Assembly (NCBI RefSeq): GCF_024435355.1
Contig: NZ_JAMJWG010000021.1
Span: 1-64,000 of the forward strand
DNA length: 64,000 nucleotides
Reading direction: 5' to 3'
Origin: Streptomyces odontomachi
GTDB taxonomy: Bacteria; Actinomycetota; Actinomycetes; Streptomycetales; Streptomycetaceae
Shown here: piece by piece, positions 43,201-51,170 of the stretch
Layout: each line of letters begins with the position of its first letter
How positions within the stretch are numbered: the stretch's first letter is position 1
Made by a program: the position numbers and the translations under genes
Notes under the pieces: generated by a model
Told to the model about the DNA's origin: nothing
Database searches by the model: none
Seen by the model: the letters and a program-made list of their open reading frames with translations, nothing else

Positions 43201-46200
43201 GACGGACAGCGCGCCGCAGCCCGAGGTGTCGGCCATCGGCGAAAAGGAGCTCAGCCCCGAGGACGCCCAGAGCGTGGAGGCCGCCGCCGACCAGGTGCCC
43301 ACCTCCGACCCGGCGCTGCGGAACAAGACCGTGGGACCGGCGCCCAAGATTCGTCTGGAGGGCGCGAGCGACCCCAAGCGCACCGACGACCAGGCGCAGA
43401 AGCTCAAGGACAAGCAGTCCAAGCTCCGTGAGACCGGGCGGGCCGACTCGCTCAAGCCGATGGGCGAGGACAAGATCTACCCGAACGCGCCACGGGAGCA
43501 GTTGCGCGGCAAGGTGCACGCGAAGGCCCGTACGATCCGGCGCGCCGCGTCCGGAGCGCCGCCGAAGGAGGGCTACGGCGTCGTCGCACAGCAGGAGCGC
43601 GGCGGCGAGATCCAGAGCGCCGCTGGCCAGGCCCAGAGCGGTCTCGCCACCAGCGAGCGGCAGCAGCAACAGGACGAGCAGAAGGCCAAACACCAGAAAC
43701 AGGCCGAGATCGACCGCCAGGTCGACGACAACGCCGCCAAGCAGACCACGGAGCGCGGCAGGGCGGCGCAGGACGCGGAGCGCCAGCGCGAGCAGTGGCG
43801 CGACGAGCAGGACAAGCACGTCGACGACGCCGACAAGAAGACGAAGACCGAGCACGAGGGCAAGAACAAGGAGATCGTCAAGGCCCGCAACGACAAGGAC
43901 AAGGAGGTCGAGGGCCGCAAGGACACCGACAACAAGTCGATCGACGACGAGCGGGACAAGTCGGAGAAGGAGGCCAAGAAGAAGAAGGAGGAGAAGAAGC
44001 CCTCCGGTGGCTTCTTCGGCTGGATCGCCGACAAGGTCAAGAGCTTCTTCAGCGCCCTGCTCGACGCCGTCACGAAGATCTTCGACGCCGCCCGCAAGGC
44101 CGTCAACGGCATCATCGACAAGTTCAAGGAGTTCGCCAACAAGGCGATCGACGCGGTACGCGACTTCGCCATCAAGGCCATCAACGTGCTGGCGGACGCG
44201 CTGATCGCCATCGGCGACACGCTGCTTGCCGCCTTCCCGTCGTTACGCGACAAGTTCCGCAACGCGATCAACAACCTGCGCGACAAGGCGATCAACGCCG
44301 TCAACAAGCTGGCCGACGGCCTGAAGAAGGCCGTCAACGCCCTGCTGGACGCGCTGGCCGCCGGCCTGAACGCCCTGCTCGACGTGCTGGAAGCGGGCAT
44401 CAAGGCGGCCATCAAGATCTACGAGTCGGTGATCGTCGGCGCGCTGAAGTTCGTCGAGGCCGCGGTCTCCGCCTTCGGCCAGTTCGCGGAACTCATCGCC
44501 GACATCGCACCCGATCCCGGGGGCTGGCTGAGCAAGGCCGGCAGCGCAGCGAAGACGGGCATCACGGACCACCTGTGGGGCGCCATCAAGACGGCGGTCA
44601 AGCAGTGGTTCGACGAGAAGGTGCAGAGCGTCATCGGCCTCGGCAAGATGATCATCGACGTGCTCGTCAAGGGCTGCATGTCGCTGAAGCAGATCGGCAA
44701 GATGGCCTGGGACGCGGTGATCGCCGCCCTCCCCATGATGATCATCATGCTGGTCATCGAGAAGGTCGTCTCGCTGATCATCCCGGCCGCCGGCGCCATC
44801 CTCACCATCATCCAGGGCCTGATGGCCGCATGGGGCACGGTCAGCCGGATCCTCCAGGCGTTCAGCAAGTTCTGGGCTTTCCTGAAGGCGGTGAAGTCCG
44901 GCCCGGCGGCATGCCTGTTCGCGGAGGCCGTCGCGGCGGGCGTGGTGGCACTTCTGGAGTTCATCGCGAACTTCCTCCTCCAGCGCCTGGGCAGGGCCCT
45001 CAAGGGCGTCGGCAAACGCCTCCAGGCCCTCGCGCAGAAGATCCTCAAGGGCCTGAAGAAGGCGGGTAAGGGCGCGCGCAAGGCGGCGGGCGGCGCGATC
45101 AATCGCGCCCGGGGCGCGGCCCGCAAGGCGGCCCAGCAGGTCCGCAAGCCGGGGCGCCCGGCGAAGCCCACGGGTTCGAAGGTGCCGTCCAGGCCGGGGG
45201 CCGGCACGGCACACGGCCCGGCGAAGCCGAAGGGCCCGGCGACGTCCCAGGACCGCCCGAGCAGCCGCACGCCGAACCGCGAGAAGGAGCACCGTCGCGA
45301 CGCGGACGAGGCGAAGCACGCACGGGACGCGAACGATCCCGCCAAGCGTCCGGACCCGAAGTCCGACAGGGCCCCCGACCGGACCTCGGAGAAGCCCTCG
45401 GCGAAGAAGCCGACCAAGCCGAAGGAGACGGAAGCTCCCAAGCGCACCAAGCCGAGCAAGCCGAAGTCGGCGGCGGGCCGGGCCCTGTCCAAGGCCAAGG
45501 GCGCGGTGAAGGGCGCACTGAAGAAGATCCGCAACGCGGGCCGGACCCTCGGCAGGAAACTCCGCAAGTCGAAGCTGGGCCAGGCGCTGAAGAAGACCGG
45601 TCACAAGCTGCGGGACTTCTTCAAGAAGAAGCGGGACCGACTACGGGACCAGCACAAGCGGCGGAACGAGCAGCGGAAGCGGCAGCAGGAGGAGCGGAAG
45701 AAGAAGGAGAACTCGAAGGAGTCGAAGGAGGCGCGGCTTCAGAAGATCGTCGCACGCATAGCGCCCAAGATCTCGCAGCTTGTACGCCGGAGTGTGCCGG
45801 GAATCATCCTGCGCACCGCTCTGGCGGCCATGCGCCTCTGGTACCGGCTCACGGATCTCGTTCTGAGCGGCCGGTCAGATTTCGAAGCGGAAGCCGTTCT
45901 CAATCCTCGCCGGGTCGCCGGAAAGGGATTCGTGCTGACCGGCTACGATCTTCGAAGGCTGGCCGACGAAGTCGTCAAAGACCTCATGCAGCGCGGCGAT
46001 GTCCGGGCAGCGGAGCTGAGGATGCGACGAACGAAGGCCGCCGTGGGGCCGGACGACGAGAGCCACCAACTTGAGGTCTCACAGCCGGCCGACATTCCGG
46101 GAGCAGTCCGCTACTACCAAGGCCGCGGTGACGATCTCGAGACCTCCCGACCCCGCCCACAAGGGGACCCCCGAGGGGATTCCCTTGACGTGACCCTCGG

Positions 46201-46888
46201 GCCACACGCTCCGAAAGAGGGAACCGGGTTCGCGACCAAAGGCACCTACGAGCGCCACGCCGTCGGGCCCAACAGGGAAGACGTCGTCGAGGAGAACTTG
46301 AAGGGGATCAGCAATGCCAAGACACAGGTGGTGGGCGACTACCCCGGCATTCTCGGCCAGCTGAGGGCGACCGGCCGCGAGGACTCCGCCATCGCCGACG
46401 CACTGCACCACTACACCCGAAGTGGTCGATTCCCTTCCAGCTTCTCGGCTGATGAACGGGAACTCCTGGCTCATCTGCACTGGCTCATGGTCGTTCGGGA
46501 GTCCGTACGGAACAGAACAAATCTGGCCATGGCGCCCATGACGCTCGCGCTGCTGCGTGACTCCGAGCGAGGGATCACCTGGGAGCAGGCGTTCACCGCA
46601 CACGAGAACAACAGTCAGCGTGAGGGCGGTCGTGGACTCTTCCCCATGTCGATGCGCGGTGCCGCGGCAGCGGCACGCGACCTCGCGGCACGGGCACGCC
46701 GCAAGCGAGGGAAGCAGCCCTACCTCGATATGCGGGAACTGAAGCGCAGGGAAGTGGAACTCACCGAACTCTGGGCGGCGTCGATAACAAAGGGAGACGG
46801 TATTTACGGGAGCACGAGATCCGAGGCCCGAAAGAAGGGTCGCACTATGATTCAGGAGTTTGTCTTGAAATTCTATGGACTCAACTAG
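40241..46888 (+). CDS. Giant DUF4157 (HELLH) protein with C-terminal toxin-like domain
   Basis: A 2214-residue protein. Residues 1-145 form a DUF4157 domain with the zinc-protease motif HELLH at 108-112. Residues about 190-1100 are acidic/Gln/Pro low complexity. Residues 1110-1260 are a highly charged coiled coil. Residues 1262-1610 are amphipathic and hydrophobic helices resembling tape-measure or pore-forming segments (MMIIMLVIEKVVSLIIPAAG near 1498). A Lys/Arg/Pro-rich stretch follows to about 1850, then a distinct C-terminal domain (about 1860-2214) ending QEFVLKFYGLN. DUF4157 proteins are known cargo-associated proteins of contractile injection systems. The last third of a kilobase to kilobase of DNA has atypical codons (AAA, TTT, ATT, TAT) and is followed by an equally atypical small gene. 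This is the classic sign of an exchangeable toxin tip with its immunity gene. The toxin activity is not recognised. Confidence 0.8.
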   Translation: MSTSHTPAQDAREARERRRKRKERATSRATDPKNVVSGAGQPLDPSVRRDLEEQLGHDLSKVRLHTDRDAGALTEMLGADAVAVGQDIFFRAGAFAPGTADGRRLLAHELLHTVQNPHGLGTLRAGRDLGAVSLPHQAIEREAEGAAREIADGARDRAAAAESPAATGEPRVEEGQETPGWLRYATVDANRRRMETVDPATLLDRLANNVLRSLRGDPQDASGRVRLQLARMGPELQDGVLDRLELRLLSTEFDRVLALTTEAERPPLAFVPAETPGELPNLAEQRQDDRVTDAEHAEGTRAAKAQRAEDDRGERRDAGDRDEKAAQQRSRAANDAAEEEREGTARDAQEAARARSSERTEQEQQRGEEQQDEQRQSADEQGRQTAADQQGDVEQQEQDRKEQREREEQDPEQANEPGAPKKQREEAAQRPADGSTPRSVDPKAGVQPGPVRPEKVDERAELPESPLTRHGLNEKDEHEGEPREEELPLGVEAGADGDVPTQENAAGATGVASAEPALRPEDYLPASDLDVSAVPTADQLQPGAPEPALPLFPTPPPTRAEQVEKEREDDASDEDTEDGPQTEAKAPGEERGPVEGEAPQPENGPAADAGDHTARDLETDRSADQEVGPDPETADHEDRAAEDETKAADDHRVEGGEPGDGPSGQADDDKDGATGDGSEDADAKDTQSEEADRKARDEAEAKARPEGAGGPGASGTVTAAPVRSGTAVAEPAAAGPPAGAHTEQTPAEDRHPSPATRRSAEPVRGDREAAGPRSAVPKESGPGAAPSGVVGGPDPAGPTAAAGPGAAPSAAQAAVSPAEEQQGNTGGKLGAPAPEGAKPGEDASLEKDGGGCAPPAPPPEPAGAAGCGGGSGGQSKPEKKKAPPDVSGQDPKAALSTVSKLAPDQAQEALPGVNGAAENKVKKEQQRLSSNPPTRERPSGAPRTQAAPPTAAPPEAAVTGRVERVPPPDQSDKQQAKGSEKAQGAHPTDSAPQPEVSAIGEKELSPEDAQSVEAAADQVPTSDPALRNKTVGPAPKIRLEGASDPKRTDDQAQKLKDKQSKLRETGRADSLKPMGEDKIYPNAPREQLRGKVHAKARTIRRAASGAPPKEGYGVVAQQERGGEIQSAAGQAQSGLATSERQQQQDEQKAKHQKQAEIDRQVDDNAAKQTTERGRAAQDAERQREQWRDEQDKHVDDADKKTKTEHEGKNKEIVKARNDKDKEVEGRKDTDNKSIDDERDKSEKEAKKKKEEKKPSGGFFGWIADKVKSFFSALLDAVTKIFDAARKAVNGIIDKFKEFANKAIDAVRDFAIKAINVLADALIAIGDTLLAAFPSLRDKFRNAINNLRDKAINAVNKLADGLKKAVNALLDALAAGLNALLDVLEAGIKAAIKIYESVIVGALKFVEAAVSAFGQFAELIADIAPDPGGWLSKAGSAAKTGITDHLWGAIKTAVKQWFDEKVQSVIGLGKMIIDVLVKGCMSLKQIGKMAWDAVIAALPMMIIMLVIEKVVSLIIPAAGAILTIIQGLMAAWGTVSRILQAFSKFWAFLKAVKSGPAACLFAEAVAAGVVALLEFIANFLLQRLGRALKGVGKRLQALAQKILKGLKKAGKGARKAAGGAINRARGAARKAAQQVRKPGRPAKPTGSKVPSRPGAGTAHGPAKPKGPATSQDRPSSRTPNREKEHRRDADEAKHARDANDPAKRPDPKSDRAPDRTSEKPSAKKPTKPKETEAPKRTKPSKPKSAAGRALSKAKGAVKGALKKIRNAGRTLGRKLRKSKLGQALKKTGHKLRDFFKKKRDRLRDQHKRRNEQRKRQQEERKKKENSKESKEARLQKIVARIAPKISQLVRRSVPGIILRTALAAMRLWYRLTDLVLSGRSDFEAEAVLNPRRVAGKGFVLTGYDLRRLADEVVKDLMQRGDVRAAELRMRRTKAAVGPDDESHQLEVSQPADIPGAVRYYQGRGDDLETSRPRPQGDPRGDSLDVTLGPHAPKEGTGFATKGTYERHAVGPNREDVVEENLKGISNAKTQVVGDYPGILGQLRATGREDSAIADALHHYTRSGRFPSSFSADERELLAHLHWLMVVRESVRNRTNLAMAPMTLALLRDSERGITWEQAFTAHENNSQREGGRGLFPMSMRGAAAAARDLAARARRKRGKQPYLDMRELKRREVELTELWAASITKGDGIYGSTRSEARKKGRTMIQEFVLKFYGLN

Positions 46889-46898
46889 AGGCGCAGGC

Positions 46899-47483
46899 AT
46901 GACCGACTTCAAAGAGCGACTCGTCCTCAAAGGACCCGTTAACCGCACCCAGGTAAGCGACATTGCCTGGGATCTCGACTGGGATCTGCATGACATCGGG
47001 GACACAAGAAAGGAAATCTATGTCGACATCTGGTTTGACCGCACAAAAAGCGTAGAAATTCATTATGTAGAAGACAGTTACGTCGCGCTCACGTACCTCA
47101 CGCTCCGCGGGGAAGATGTCACGCAGGTCTCCCGGGACATCAGGGCCCGGTTGGCGTTGTGGAACCCTCGGCAGGCCCTGGTGGAGGTGGAGCAGTCCAC
47201 CGATCGAGATGCCAGGCTCAGGGCCGTTTACGCCGCCGCCCTGTCCAGCCCGTCGGAGGATCCCGCCGTAATCGAGGCTTTTCGCACCATCGCCCGCACC
47301 GATGAGGACCCCGGCGTCCGTCAGGCCGTCGTACTGGCCACTGGCTACACCCCTTGGCCGGACTTGGTTCACCTGGTTGCCGAACTTCGCGACTCGGACC
47401 CCGTCGACCATGTCCGCCACAACGCGCAGGTGCTCCTGGACGGCCTGAGTATCCATCCTCCGAACTCCGGAGACGAAGCATGA
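46899..47483 (+). CDS. Putative immunity protein (HEAT-like repeats)
   Basis: A 194-residue cytoplasmic protein. The N-terminal ~85 residues are a mixed strand domain (ERLVLKGPVNRTQVSDIAWD, IYVDIWFDRTKSVEIHYVED, YVALTYLTLRG). The rest is helical with HEAT-like repeats (LRAVYAAALSSPSEDPAVIE, VRQAVVLATG, VRHNAQVLLDGL). It starts 10 bases after the giant gene and overlaps the next structural gene by four bases (ATGA). It uses rare codons (AGA, AAA, ATT, TAT, GTA) unlike its neighbours. Neither sequence nor position fits a tail component. The simplest reading is a protector that binds the C-terminal toxin of the preceding protein. No database family recognised. Confidence 0.55.
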   Translation: MTDFKERLVLKGPVNRTQVSDIAWDLDWDLHDIGDTRKEIYVDIWFDRTKSVEIHYVEDSYVALTYLTLRGEDVTQVSRDIRARLALWNPRQALVEVEQSTDRDARLRAVYAAALSSPSEDPAVIEAFRTIARTDEDPGVRQAVVLATGYTPWPDLVHLVAELRDSDPVDHVRHNAQVLLDGLSIHPPNSGDEA

Positions 47484-48202
47484 CCACCTACCCCAACATC
47501 TCCAAACCCATCCGCTCCGGGTTGGTCCTCATCGACCCCGACCGCGGCACCCCGCAGCGCATCATCGTGTTGCAGTTCAACCCGGACAGTCTCGAACGCT
47601 CCATCGCGCCCCAGACCGCAGGGACCAGCAGTGACTCCGGTGGAGGGGGCTCCGGGTCCGGGGACAGGAACGAGGCGCTTCGGCTGAAAGGGCCCGCCGA
47701 AGAGACCTGGAAGTTCACCGCTGAGATCGACTCGACCGATCAGCTCGACGTGGCCGCGCCCGACGGGATACATCCGCAACTCGCCGTTCTCGAGATGCTG
47801 GTGCAGCCGACGACCGCGCAGCTGCGTGCGAACAGCCGGCTGAGTCAGAACGGGGCCATCGAGATCAGCCCGATCGAGATGCCGCTCACCCTCTTCACCT
47901 GGGGAAGCAAGCGTGTCATGCCCGTGCGGCTCACCGAGCTGTCCGTCACCGAGTCCGCGTTCGACGTGAATCTCAACCCCATGCGGGCCAGCTTGAGCAT
48001 CGGGCTGAAGGTGCTGACCGTCAGCGACCTGCCCGCCGGGCACCCCGGCGCCGAGCTGTACCTGGCGCACCTCGCGCAGAAGGAGCGGCTGGCCGGCATG
48101 GCGCGCGCCGGCAGTCTCGGGGCGCTCGGACTCACGCCGGGCGACATCGGCACCGGGACCGGCACCGGCGCCGCCACCGCCGTACGTCCGACAGGGGGTT
48201 GA
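47480..48202 (+). CDS. CIS tube/baseplate adaptor protein (Pvc7-like)
   Basis: A 240-residue protein with the N-terminal signature of the contractile-injection-system tube protein domain: RIIVLQFNPDSLERSI, WKFTAEIDSTDQLD, and LFTWGSKRVMPVRLTELSVTESAFD. In Afp/PVC this protein (Afp7/Pvc7) joins the tube to the hub near the baseplate. A Ser/Gly loop near residue 55 and a Gly/Thr/Ala tail are the only low-complexity parts. ATGA overlap with the immunity gene. The next gene encodes a LysM-like protein which in other systems is fused to this one. Confidence 0.85.
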   Translation: MTTYPNISKPIRSGLVLIDPDRGTPQRIIVLQFNPDSLERSIAPQTAGTSSDSGGGGSGSGDRNEALRLKGPAEETWKFTAEIDSTDQLDVAAPDGIHPQLAVLEMLVQPTTAQLRANSRLSQNGAIEISPIEMPLTLFTWGSKRVMPVRLTELSVTESAFDVNLNPMRASLSIGLKVLTVSDLPAGHPGAELYLAHLAQKERLAGMARAGSLGALGLTPGDIGTGTGTGAATAVRPTGG

Positions 48203-48211
48203 CCGTACGCC

Positions 48212-48610
48212 ATGGCCACCATCGAGCCTTACGAGAACGCGCTGGACGCGATACCGGGCGCCCACCCGTACCCCCGCTCCAGCCGGTACCACGACGCCGA
48301 GATCGGGGTGCACACCCAGCCGGACGGGACCGAGGTGCGGTACACCAAACGGCGGTTGCTGCCCCCGCTGGACGCCGCGGCGGACGGCACCGTCCCGCAC
48401 ACCGTCAGCGAGGGCGAGCGGCCCGATCTGCTCGCGCAGCGGTACCTCGGCGCGCCGGACCAGTGGTGGCAGATCGCCGACGCCAACCCGGTACTCGATC
48501 CGCACGAGCTGACCGCCGAGCCGGGGCGGACGATCGACGTACCGCTCCCGGGCGGCTTCCCGGCGAGCACGGGCACCGGAACACGTGGCTCGGGAGCCCC
48601 CCGTGGCTGA
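48212..48610 (+). CDS. LysM-domain baseplate protein (gp53-like)
   Basis: A 132-residue protein. Residues about 30-115 contain YTKRRLLPP and a LysM-like domain (HTVSEGERPDLLAQRYLG, QWWQIADANPVLDP, GRTIDVPLPGG) as in T4 gp53/Afp7 C-terminal domains, which bind the hub and may touch peptidoglycan. It starts 9 bases after the adaptor gene and its end overlaps the start of the hub gene. In T4 this protein completes the baseplate wedge. Confidence 0.8.
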   Translation: MATIEPYENALDAIPGAHPYPRSSRYHDAEIGVHTQPDGTEVRYTKRRLLPPLDAAADGTVPHTVSEGERPDLLAQRYLGAPDQWWQIADANPVLDPHELTAEPGRTIDVPLPGGFPASTGTGTRGSGAPRG

Positions 48611-49742
48611 CGAACCCGTGGGCCGCGGCCCCGTCCACATGCAGCTCCACATGGGGCCGAAGCTCGTCAACCCCGTGCCTGCGGAGGTGACGGAGGCGCT
48701 GCTCACCGCGCAGATCACCAGTACTGCCGGGGAGCGGAGCGGGTTCCAGATCGCCTTCGATCTGACCAAGCGGGGCGCGATCGTCGACCGGCTGCTGCCG
48801 GAGGGGTTCTTCGATCCGAAGACGCGGGTGGTCGTCAGCGTCTCCGTCAAGGGAACCGCAAGCGTGCTGCTGGACGGGCTGATCGTGCGGCACGAGGTCG
48901 GGGCCAGCAATCAGCCGGGACAGACCACGCTCACCGTCACCGGGGAGGACCTGACCCTCCTCATGGACCTGGAGGACCGCACCGACCGGTACCCGAACCT
49001 GCGGCCCTGGCAGCGCGTCGACCGGGTGCTGGCCAAGTACGCGGACTACGGCATCGAGCCCACCATCGTCCAGGAGCCGATCGAGCAGCCGCCGCGCGAG
49101 CAACTGCGCGTCATGTACCAGACCGGCACGGACCTCCAGTTCGTGAACGATCTCGCGCGCGCGAACGGGTACACGTTCTACCTCGACCCGGGGCCGGTGC
49201 CGGGCCGTTCCACCGCCTACTGGGGTCCGGAGAAACGGCTCGGGGTGCGCCAGCACGCGCTCACCGTCAACATGGACGCCGAGTCGACCGTCGACCAGCT
49301 CACGTTCGCCTACGACGGCACCGCGCGCGAGGAGCCGCAGGCCCGGGTGCAGGACCCGGGCACCCGGACCTCGACCCTGCTGCCGCAGCCGGACATCGGT
49401 CCGCTGCGGCCGCCACTCGCCAAGCGTGCCACACCCGCGCTGAAGCGGCGCACCCTGCCGGGCACCGCCAAGTTGGAGACCGAGCAGGCCAGTGCGGAGC
49501 TGCTGGCGCGCGCCGCCACCTCCGCCGACGCGATCTCCGGCTCCGGCCAGCTGGACGTCAACCGGCACGGCTATCTGCTGCGCCCCCGCGAGCTGGTGGG
49601 CGTGCGTGGCGCGGGCGTCACCTACGACGGCGACTACTACGTCAAGAGCGTCACCCACAACCTCCGGCCCGGCTCCTACCAGCAGAACTTCACCCTCACC
49701 CGGGAGGGCCTGGTCGCGCTGAGCGACCGGGTCAGGCCCTGA
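48603..49742 (+). CDS. Baseplate hub protein (gp27/late-control-D-like)
   Basis: A 379-residue protein of the gp27/gpD family that forms the trimeric hub joining spike and tube. Conserved parts are GFQIAFDLTKRGAI, GLIVRHEVGASNQPGQTTLTV, LMYQTGTDLQFVNDLARANGYTFYL-type text near residue 190, and YYVKSVTHNLRPGSYQQNFTLTREG at the end. The GTG at 48603 has GGGAG six bases upstream. It lies in the canonical place between LysM adaptor and spike. C-terminal LSDRVRP ends 118 bases before the spike gene, the gap being a hexanucleotide repeat. Confidence 0.9.
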   Translation: MADEPVGRGPVHMQLHMGPKLVNPVPAEVTEALLTAQITSTAGERSGFQIAFDLTKRGAIVDRLLPEGFFDPKTRVVVSVSVKGTASVLLDGLIVRHEVGASNQPGQTTLTVTGEDLTLLMDLEDRTDRYPNLRPWQRVDRVLAKYADYGIEPTIVQEPIEQPPREQLRVMYQTGTDLQFVNDLARANGYTFYLDPGPVPGRSTAYWGPEKRLGVRQHALTVNMDAESTVDQLTFAYDGTAREEPQARVQDPGTRTSTLLPQPDIGPLRPPLAKRATPALKRRTLPGTAKLETEQASAELLARAATSADAISGSGQLDVNRHGYLLRPRELVGVRGAGVTYDGDYYVKSVTHNLRPGSYQQNFTLTREGLVALSDRVRP

Positions 49743-49763
49743 CCGGCACCACCGGCGAGACCC

Positions 49764-49843
<80 letters not shown>

Positions 49844-49859
49844 AGGAGCAGTTGACGCG

Positions 49860-50393
49860 ATGGCGCCACCGAACAATCGCTTCCTCGGCAAGTTCCGCGG
49901 CCGGGTGGTGGACAACAACGACCCGCTGCACCTGGGCCGGCTCACGGTCAGCGTCCCGGACGTGCTCGGCGACGAGGCGTCCACGTGGGCGCTGCCCTGC
50001 CTGCCCTTCACCGGTCCGCAGGCGGGGCAGTTCGTGGTGCCGCCGCCGGGCACGGGCGTGTGGGTCGAGTTCGAGCAGGGCGATCCGAGCTTCCCGGTGT
50101 GGACGGGCTGCTGGTACGGCGCCGAGGACGAGCTGCCGCCGGACGCGCTGGCGGAGCTGAAGGCGAGCACGGCCACCAAACCCGTGGTCATCCAGACCCC
50201 CGGCAAGCACAAGATCCTCATGTCGGACGTGCCGGGGGGCGAGGGGATCAAGTTGCAGGCCGCGGGCGGTGCCTACGTCCAGATCGACGAGAAGGGCGTG
50301 ACCATCGGCAACGACCAGGGCGCGGTGATCACGCTGATCGGCAACGAAGTGAACATCAACGAGGGCCGGCTGATCGTGCCCAAGAAGCGTTGA
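49860..50393 (+). CDS. Baseplate spike protein (gpV / gp5-like)
   Basis: A 177-residue protein with an N-terminal OB-fold (FRGRVVDNNDPLHLGRLTVSVPDVLG, then PPPGTGVWVEFEQGDPSFPVWTGCWYG), the signature of phage baseplate assembly protein V and VgrG gp5-type spikes. It ends in a short beta-helix (IKLQAAGGAYVQIDEKGVTIGND, ITLIGNEVNINEGRL). Trimers form the needle below the hub. The ATG follows AGGAG at 49844 across 11 bases. The PAAR-like tip gene follows. Confidence 0.92.
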   Translation: MAPPNNRFLGKFRGRVVDNNDPLHLGRLTVSVPDVLGDEASTWALPCLPFTGPQAGQFVVPPPGTGVWVEFEQGDPSFPVWTGCWYGAEDELPPDALAELKASTATKPVVIQTPGKHKILMSDVPGGEGIKLQAAGGAYVQIDEKGVTIGNDQGAVITLIGNEVNINEGRLIVPKKR

Positions 50394-50439
50394 GGAAACA
50401 GGCTGAGGAACCAGGCTTGAGGAACCAGGGGGGAACGCC

Positions 50440-50787
50440 ATGCACGTCAGCGCCGGCCAGCTGATCGGCACCGACGCCGTGATCAACTGCCCGCACGGCG
50501 GCCGGGTGACCGCCGTCTTCACACCCGCGTCCGACGCGGTCCTGCTCGACGGCCGGCCCGTCGCGACCGACGCCGGGTCCTACGCCGTCACCGGCTGCAC
50601 CCACACCGTGAACGGCACGCCCTCACCTTGCACCGAGGTCCGCTGGACCGCCGACCGGGACGGGGTGCTGGTGGACGGTGTACCGGTACTGCTGGACATC
50701 ACGCGGGCCAGTTGCGTCGCCGCGCACCTGGTGCCGCAGGGGCGGCCCGTGGTGGCGCCGGTGCGCCGGGGGGTGAGCGCGGGATGA
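50440..50787 (+). CDS. PAAR-like spike-tip protein
   Basis: A 115-residue protein with spaced Cys/His residues in VINCPHGGRVT, TGCTHTVNG and TSPCTE-like positions, and the repeated LLDGRPVAT / LVDGVPVLL hairpins, ending in RASCVAA. The fold fits the conical PAAR-like tip (Pvc10/Afp10) that coordinates a metal at the sharp end of the spike and can carry effectors. Gene order spike, tip, gp25 supports this. Its stop overlaps the next start (ATGA). Confidence 0.82.
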   Translation: MHVSAGQLIGTDAVINCPHGGRVTAVFTPASDAVLLDGRPVATDAGSYAVTGCTHTVNGTPSPCTEVRWTADRDGVLVDGVPVLLDITRASCVAAHLVPQGRPVVAPVRRGVSAG

Positions 50788-51170
50788 GCGCCCTGCCACG
50801 GCACCGCAGCGACATCGCCTTCCCGTTCCGGATCGACCGGCGCGGCCGCACCGCGCAGGCCGGGCGGGACGGCCACGTGCGGGACCTGGTGGAACAGGTG
50901 CTGTTCACGTCGCCGGGCGAGCGGGTGATGCGGCCCGACTTCGGTTGCGGCCTGCTCGATCTCGTCTTCACGCCGAACAGCCCGGAGCTGGCGTCCGCAC
51001 TGGAACTCTCCGTGCAGGCCGCGCTGCAACGCTGGCTGGGCGACCTGATCGAGGTGGAGGGCCTGGACGTGGTCAGCGAGGACCACGTCGTACGGGTCTT
51101 CCTGCGGTATGTGGTGCGGGCCACCGGACACCGCCGGGACGACGTCTTCGAGGGGAGGGCGGGGGCGTGA
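50784..51170 (+). CDS. Baseplate wedge protein (gp25/gpW-like)
   Basis: A 128-residue protein of the T4 gp25 lysozyme-like wedge family. AFPFRIDRRGRTAQ is followed by VRDLVEQVLFTSPGERVMRPDFGCGLLDLVF, which is the gp25 core (the GERVMRPDFG segment is highly conserved). In tail assemblies gp25 starts sheath polymerisation on the baseplate. It overlaps the tip gene and the next J-like gene on both sides. Confidence 0.93.
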   Translation: MSALPRHRSDIAFPFRIDRRGRTAQAGRDGHVRDLVEQVLFTSPGERVMRPDFGCGLLDLVFTPNSPELASALELSVQAALQRWLGDLIEVEGLDVVSEDHVVRVFLRYVVRATGHRRDDVFEGRAGA

